From the NCBI GenBank assembly GCA_030765605.1, contig JAVCCG010000084.1, forward strand, positions 1 to 38,531: a stretch of 38,531 nucleotides of DNA, given 5' to 3'. Under the pieces are notes generated by a model. It was not told the DNA's origin and made no database searches. It was given only the letters and a program-made list of their open reading frames with translations. The position numbers and the translations under genes were made by a program. Shown in pieces: positions 35,204 to 38,531 of this stretch; position 1 is the stretch's first letter; every line of letters begins with the position of its first letter. This stretch comes from Candidatus Alcyoniella australis (GTDB taxonomy: Bacteria; Lernaellota; Lernaellaia; JAVCCG01; Alcyoniellaceae).

Positions 35204-36220
35204 ATGAAGATCGTCTTCTTCGGCTCCGGCGTAATCGGCGGCTGCGTGGCCGGCTGGATCACTCCCCACAACGCAGATACCTACGTGCTCGACCAGGGCG
35301 AAGTAGCCCAAGCGCTACGCGCGCGTGGCATTACGCTGTATCACGTCGACGACCGCAACCTGCTCTCGACCGTTAACCCGCAGGTGATCGACAGCCTCGA
35401 ACAGGTGCCCGACGCCGACCTGGTGGTGCTCGGGGTCAAGAACTACAGCATCGAGTTTGCGGCCGAGCAGATTAAAAAAACCATGGGCGATCGGCCGATC
35501 ATCATGGCGATGCAAAACGGCATCTATAACCAGCAGGTGCTGCCCAAGTACTTTTCCAAAGTCGTCTACTGCGTGATCTCCTTCAACGCCTGGGCCGACG
35601 AGCCGGGGCTGATCGGCTATCAGAAAAAGGGTCCGCTGATTTTGGGCACGCCGGACAATTCGCTGCGGCCCGAGATGGAGCGCATCGCCGAGATCTTCAA
35701 TCGCGGCGTGGAGACCGTGGTCACCGATCACTTCAACGACGCGGCGCACTGCAAGCTGGTCATCAACCTCACCAACTCGCTGACCACGCTGATCGGCCAC
35801 AAGCAGCAGCCGCTCTCGGACCCGGCGCTGTTCCAAAAGCTGCTCACCGGCATGATGTGGGAAGGCGTCGAGATTGTGCGCAGCGCGGGGATCAAGGAGT
35901 GCAAGCTCGGCGGCATGCCGCCGTGGCGCACGATGTGGGTCGGGGCCAAACTGCCGCGAATCATCACCAAGGGCATCTTCGAAAAAAACGTTAAAAAGAT
36001 GGTGCTCAGCTCCATGGCCCAGGACGTGCTGCAACACCGCCGCGGCCAGTCCGAGCTCGAGACGATCAACGGCGAGATCCTCACAATCGCCCAGCGCATC
36101 GGCCATCCCGCGCCGTACAACCGCGCGATCTACGAGCTGTGCAAAACCGAGTTTGGCAAGCCCGAGTTCGTGCCGCTGGACGTGCGGCAGGTCTGGCAGG
36201 AAGTGCAAAAACGGCTGTAG
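35204..36220 (+). CDS. Ketopantoate reductase-like (ApbA/PanE family) oxidoreductase
   Basis: A 338-residue NADPH-dependent reductase of the PanE family. The Rossmann motif is GSGVIGG (from Gly7), followed by DADLVVLGVKNY and MAMQNGI. The catalytic Lys is in HCKLVINLTNS, and ELETINGEI corresponds to the usual E-x-D-x-L-N-G. Many genomes have paralogues that do not act on ketopantoate; the coupled decarboxylase-like gene suggests another 2-keto acid or beta-keto compound. No pantothenate genes are nearby. Confidence 0.85.
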   Translation: MKIVFFGSGVIGGCVAGWITPHNADTYVLDQGEVAQALRARGITLYHVDDRNLLSTVNPQVIDSLEQVPDADLVVLGVKNYSIEFAAEQIKKTMGDRPIIMAMQNGIYNQQVLPKYFSKVVYCVISFNAWADEPGLIGYQKKGPLILGTPDNSLRPEMERIAEIFNRGVETVVTDHFNDAAHCKLVINLTNSLTTLIGHKQQPLSDPALFQKLLTGMMWEGVEIVRSAGIKECKLGGMPPWRTMWVGAKLPRIITKGIFEKNVKKMVLSSMAQDVLQHRRGQSELETINGEILTIAQRIGHPAPYNRAIYELCKTEFGKPEFVPLDVRQVWQEVQKRL

Positions 36221-36240
36221 GCGATGCGGATTAGGAGTAG

Positions 36241-36924
36241 ATGATGCTCGCCGCCAAACACAGAGTCGTACTGTTGATTGTCGCGGGATTGCTGCTCCTC
36301 ACGTGCTTCGCCTCGGCCCAGGAGCAGTCGGCGTATTTGCAGATCGAGCTCGAGATCAACAAGGACGTGCTGCCGACCAAAATCTGGGGAACCAACTACC
36401 CCAGCTACGCGGTGTGGGTCGTTGACGCGGCCGACGGCCGGGCGATCACGATCTATGTCAGCAAGAAGCTGGGGTACGACAAATGGTTCGGCACCAAGTC
36501 GCGCCCCTCGGCAGCGCCGGTCTGGGAGGCGGTGCGGGCCAATGAGCCGGGCTATAACCCGGACGCGGTCTCCTCGGCCACGCCCAAAAATTTGCAGACC
36601 ATCACCTGGCCGATCCCCAACGAGCTGATGAACAAAGAGCTCTCGGTGTTCATCGAGGCCAACTGCTCGTTCCAGTACAACGACTTCTATTCTAAAGACG
36701 CCAAAGAGGGCCAGCCCGGATATTGCGAGTTCAACGGCCAACCCTCGGTGATCTGGAAAGCGACGTTCACACCCGCCGACGCGCAAAGCACGGAACTCAC
36801 ACCCACGCTCATCGGCCACGGCCACGTCCTGGGCCTGGATCACAAGATCGACCCCGACCTTTCCAACCTCACCTCGGCCAAACAGATCTTCAGCAAGATC
36901 GAGATACGGTACCTGCGCCCGTAA
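36241..36924 (+). CDS. Exported DUF2271-like protein
   Basis: A 227-residue protein with a signal peptide (residues 1-26, ending ASA). The body reads YAVWVVDAADGRAITIYVSKK, then KWFG, PDAVSSATPKN, TITWPIPN and FIEANCSF. This follows the layout of DUF2271 (AVWxxDAxG, K-W, DAVSGAT, W-x-x-P/D, E). In that family the DAVSGAT segment resembles the flavinylation-type motif of electron-transfer proteins, though here the Gly is Ser. TAGGAG lies five bases before the ATG. It may belong to the same transcript as the reductase gene 20 bases upstream. Function unknown. Confidence 0.65.
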   Translation: MMLAAKHRVVLLIVAGLLLLTCFASAQEQSAYLQIELEINKDVLPTKIWGTNYPSYAVWVVDAADGRAITIYVSKKLGYDKWFGTKSRPSAAPVWEAVRANEPGYNPDAVSSATPKNLQTITWPIPNELMNKELSVFIEANCSFQYNDFYSKDAKEGQPGYCEFNGQPSVIWKATFTPADAQSTELTPTLIGHGHVLGLDHKIDPDLSNLTSAKQIFSKIEIRYLRP

Positions 36925-36927
36925 AGG

Positions 36928-37137
36928 CTACGGACAGGTATCAACCTGATAGCACTTCATCTGCCCTTCAGGACAGTCCCCTGGGCAACACTTGAATCCG
37001 ACGCCGCAATCGCTGTCCGTGGTGCACGCGCCACAGAACGAGTAGTCAGGCTGCGACGTCGCATCATAGATGAACACACCGACCCCCACAGACACGAACA
37101 ACACCACCACGATCACGGCCAACAGCAAACGGCGCAT
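36928..37137 (-). CDS. Small Cys-rich exported protein
   Basis: A 69-residue protein: a hydrophobic N-terminal signal or anchor (residues 3-24), then a compact domain with ten cysteines (CGACTTDSDCGVGFKCC, then CPEGQMKCYQVDTC). The pattern T-D-S-D-C-x-x-G-x-x-C resembles EGF/WAP-like disulfide knots frequent in myxobacterial surface proteins. The ATG at 37137 has AAGGAGG six bases upstream. Role unknown; perhaps a protease-inhibitor-like or structural knot. Confidence 0.75.
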   Translation of the reverse strand: MRRLLLAVIVVVLFVSVGVGVFIYDATSQPDYSFCGACTTDSDCGVGFKCCPGDCPEGQMKCYQVDTCP

Positions 37138-37169
37138 AGCAGCCTCCTTGGTTAACGGACTTCCAGAAT

Positions 37170-37796
37170 TTACTCCGCGAAAATATCCTTGAGCTCCAAC
37201 CCGAAGCCCATGATCTTGGCTCCCGACTCCTTGACCAACCCCAGCTCCGGATGGAAGTAGAGGGTCGCGGTGCCGTCGGAATCGGGCCACATGCCGAACT
37301 CCTGGTGCGCCGTGATGTTCACCTGCTTGCAGTGCTCCACCGTGCCGTATGGCACGTCCACGGTCACGTCCAGCGCGATGGTCTCGGAGGTCAGCTCCAC
37401 GTAGAAGTCGGTCTCATCGCCCCAGATTGTCCAGGTGCCGCTGCCGGTGTCGGTCTGCGGATCGTTCAACGTATCGCTGATGAACATGTAGATCAGCTCG
37501 TCCATCACGAAGATCCCGTCCGGGTCCGTATCAGCCTTGTCCTGATTGGTCCAGAAGATCTCCGCTCCGGCAAATCCCACCTGGTCCTCCACCGAGAAAT
37601 CGAACCAGCCGTGCAGGCCCACGATGTCAGCGGCATCAAAGTCGCCCAACTGCAACAGGGTGTACGTGTTGCCGTTGAACTCGTCATCGCCCAGCACCTC
37701 GGCCTCGAGCTCGTGACTGCCGCCCGACCACTCGGCCACCTGATAGAGGAAACTCAGCCCGGCCGGCGGCGGCCACCAGTCCTCGTCGTCATCGCC
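37170..37796 (-). pseudogene. C-terminal half of an Asp-linker lipoprotein, separated by an in-frame TAG
   Basis: This frame directly continues the lipoprotein gene at 37797-38498 past a TAG at 37797-37799. The Asp linker goes on after the stop (GDDDEDWWPPPAGLSF), and the stop lies inside a repeating DDDDSGD unit. The remaining 208 residues form a beta-rich domain ending in LYFHPELGLVKESG, with no recognised family. Read alone it would need a GTG at 37739 that has no ribosome binding site, and it would lack a signal peptide. It is therefore probably a remnant, or it is made only by read-through. Composition is GC-rich like the host, unlike the domain before the stop. Confidence 0.65.
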
Positions 37797-38498
37797 CTAG
37801 CAGTCGTCGTCCGAATCGCCGGAGTCGTCGTCGTCCGAATCGCCGGAGTCGTCGTCGTCCGGACCGCCGAAGTCGCCATCATCAATACGAAATGGCACAA
37901 GGAAATCAATAGTAACACAGGCATCATTATCTTCAAAAGAGTTCTTAAACTCAGGATAGTCATAGTCAATTTCCTCGTCACAACCTTCCCAATGACCCAG
38001 TACCACCTCATATTCCTCAGATTCAGATTGAATTTGCCACGAAAAGGTTCCTGATCCCTCAAATGAATATGAGTTTGTAGTTTCTCCACCAGGCGTGTCG
38101 CTTATACTAAAGAATGCTTCGGAAAACGAATATTCACCAGGATTGTAATCTTGAGCCCCATTACACCAATATCTAATATGGATGTGCTCTGATACATACC
38201 AAGCGCTTTTATTTTCCAGGTATGTGCCGGAAAAGATAAAATGCATATAATATGAGCCCATTGCTCCGCCAATATAAATAGGTTCTCCTTCCGGATCATC
38301 GAAATAGCATAAAAAATCATCATCAAATATCCGTCCTTCAACACGAATATATGGTTCATTTTCATCCAGATCGTCGTCATCATCGTCGTCTCCGCCATCG
38401 GAACCATCGTCGTCATCGCCGCCGCCGCTGCACGAGATCACCAGACCGACGCCGAGGCACAGCAGGGCAACAAGGGCCAGGAACAGTAAGCGCTTCAT
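37797..38498 (-). CDS. Asp-linker lipoprotein with AT-rich inserted domain
   Basis: A 233-residue predicted lipoprotein. The signal peptide ends LVISC (Cys23), followed by a Gly/Asp linker. Residues about 48-200 form a domain with YIGGAMGSYYMHFIFSGTYL and SYSFEGSGTFSWQI (beta-rich, no known family). A second Asp/Ser/Gly linker with a 24-bp tandem repeat ends at the TAG. The signal peptide and both linkers are GC-rich, while the domain between them is AT-rich, so the domain looks inserted into a pre-existing linker. AGAGGGG precedes the ATG at 38498. The product would be an outer-envelope lipoprotein lacking the downstream domain. Confidence 0.7.
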   Translation of the reverse strand: MKRLLFLALVALLCLGVGLVISCSGGGDDDDGSDGGDDDDDDDLDENEPYIRVEGRIFDDDFLCYFDDPEGEPIYIGGAMGSYYMHFIFSGTYLENKSAWYVSEHIHIRYWCNGAQDYNPGEYSFSEAFFSISDTPGGETTNSYSFEGSGTFSWQIQSESEEYEVVLGHWEGCDEEIDYDYPEFKNSFEDNDACVTIDFLVPFRIDDGDFGGPDDDDSGDSDDDDSGDSDDDC

Positions 38499-38531
38499 CG
38501 ATCCCCTCTGGATTGAGCGACTATGATTTAA

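Noticed and set aside
37170-37739. Independent gene starting at GTG 37739
   Set aside because: No ribosome binding site or signal peptide, and the same frame continues upstream through an Asp linker to the TAG.
37797-37799. TAG as a pyrrolysine codon
   Set aside because: No Pyl genes or insertion context are visible, and an Asp-linker position is an unlikely site; nonsense or junction origin is simpler.

Overview
The window is a GC-rich bacterial chromosome segment interrupted by several AT-rich islands. It carries lipoprotein signal peptides followed by long aspartate runs, Cys-rich secreted proteins, a hybrid PAS sensor protein, a PilZ protein and a lysine-rich histone-like protein. Together these suggest a deltaproteobacteria-like lineage (Myxococcota, Bdellovibrionota, Desulfobacterota or a related candidate phylum). 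That placement is inference from style of gene content; there is no rRNA here to fix it.

Layout. 1-2945: an oligopeptide ABC permease cut by the window edge, a Spy/CpxP-like periplasmic protein and a clade-3-type catalase. 3127-6258: the decayed 3' end of an HD-GYP gene, then an AT-rich island with two paralogous Asp-linker lipoproteins. 6283-12908: a complete tryptophan operon (trpL-E-GD-C-F-B-A) with translational overlaps throughout and a classical Trp-codon leader peptide plus attenuator. 13080-14550: a membrane-anchored SGNH hydrolase and an initiator tRNA with its own promoter and terminator. 14636-19258: a class II HDAC-like amidohydrolase, a farnesyl/geranylgeranyl diphosphate synthase, an archease and a large membrane protein with an inserted spermidine-synthase-like domain. 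19278-23199: a degenerate hybrid sensor kinase divergent from a geranylgeranyl-reductase-like flavoprotein. 23204-24513: a histone H1-like gene behind a long leader, then smpB. 24525-26514 (minus): phytyl-phosphate-kinase-like and phytol-kinase-like genes behind a lipoprotein. 26689-28049: an FmdB-type zinc ribbon, a PH-like membrane protein and a YdjM/DUF457-type membrane hydrolase. 28050-32112: an accessory region. 32209-36924: an acyl-CoA dehydrogenase homologue, PilZ protein, acetoacetate-decarboxylase-like protein, ketopantoate-reductase-like protein and DUF2271-like exported protein. 36928-38498 (minus): a Cys-rich small protein and an Asp-linker lipoprotein broken by an in-frame TAG.

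The strongest unexplained pattern is how the AT-rich islands sit. Each codes mostly for surface or exported proteins, and each is bordered by a truncated or duplicated piece of GC-rich host gene. The borders are an HD-GYP 3' end at 3127-3318, three copies of the DUF457 gene 3' end at 27933-28049, 28612-28695 and 29206-29340, two copies of a small basic ORF at 30470-30607 and 31969-32112, and Asp-codon linkers on both sides of an AT-rich domain at 37797-38498. No integrase or transposase is visible, so the mechanism is unknown.

Metabolically the window joins tryptophan synthesis with isoprenoid functions (prenyl diphosphate synthase, geranylgeranyl reductase, phytol/phytyl-phosphate kinase homologues), suggesting prenyl chain synthesis, saturation and alcohol salvage. 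The cluster at 32209-36220 looks like a catabolic acyl or keto-acid module of unknown substrate.
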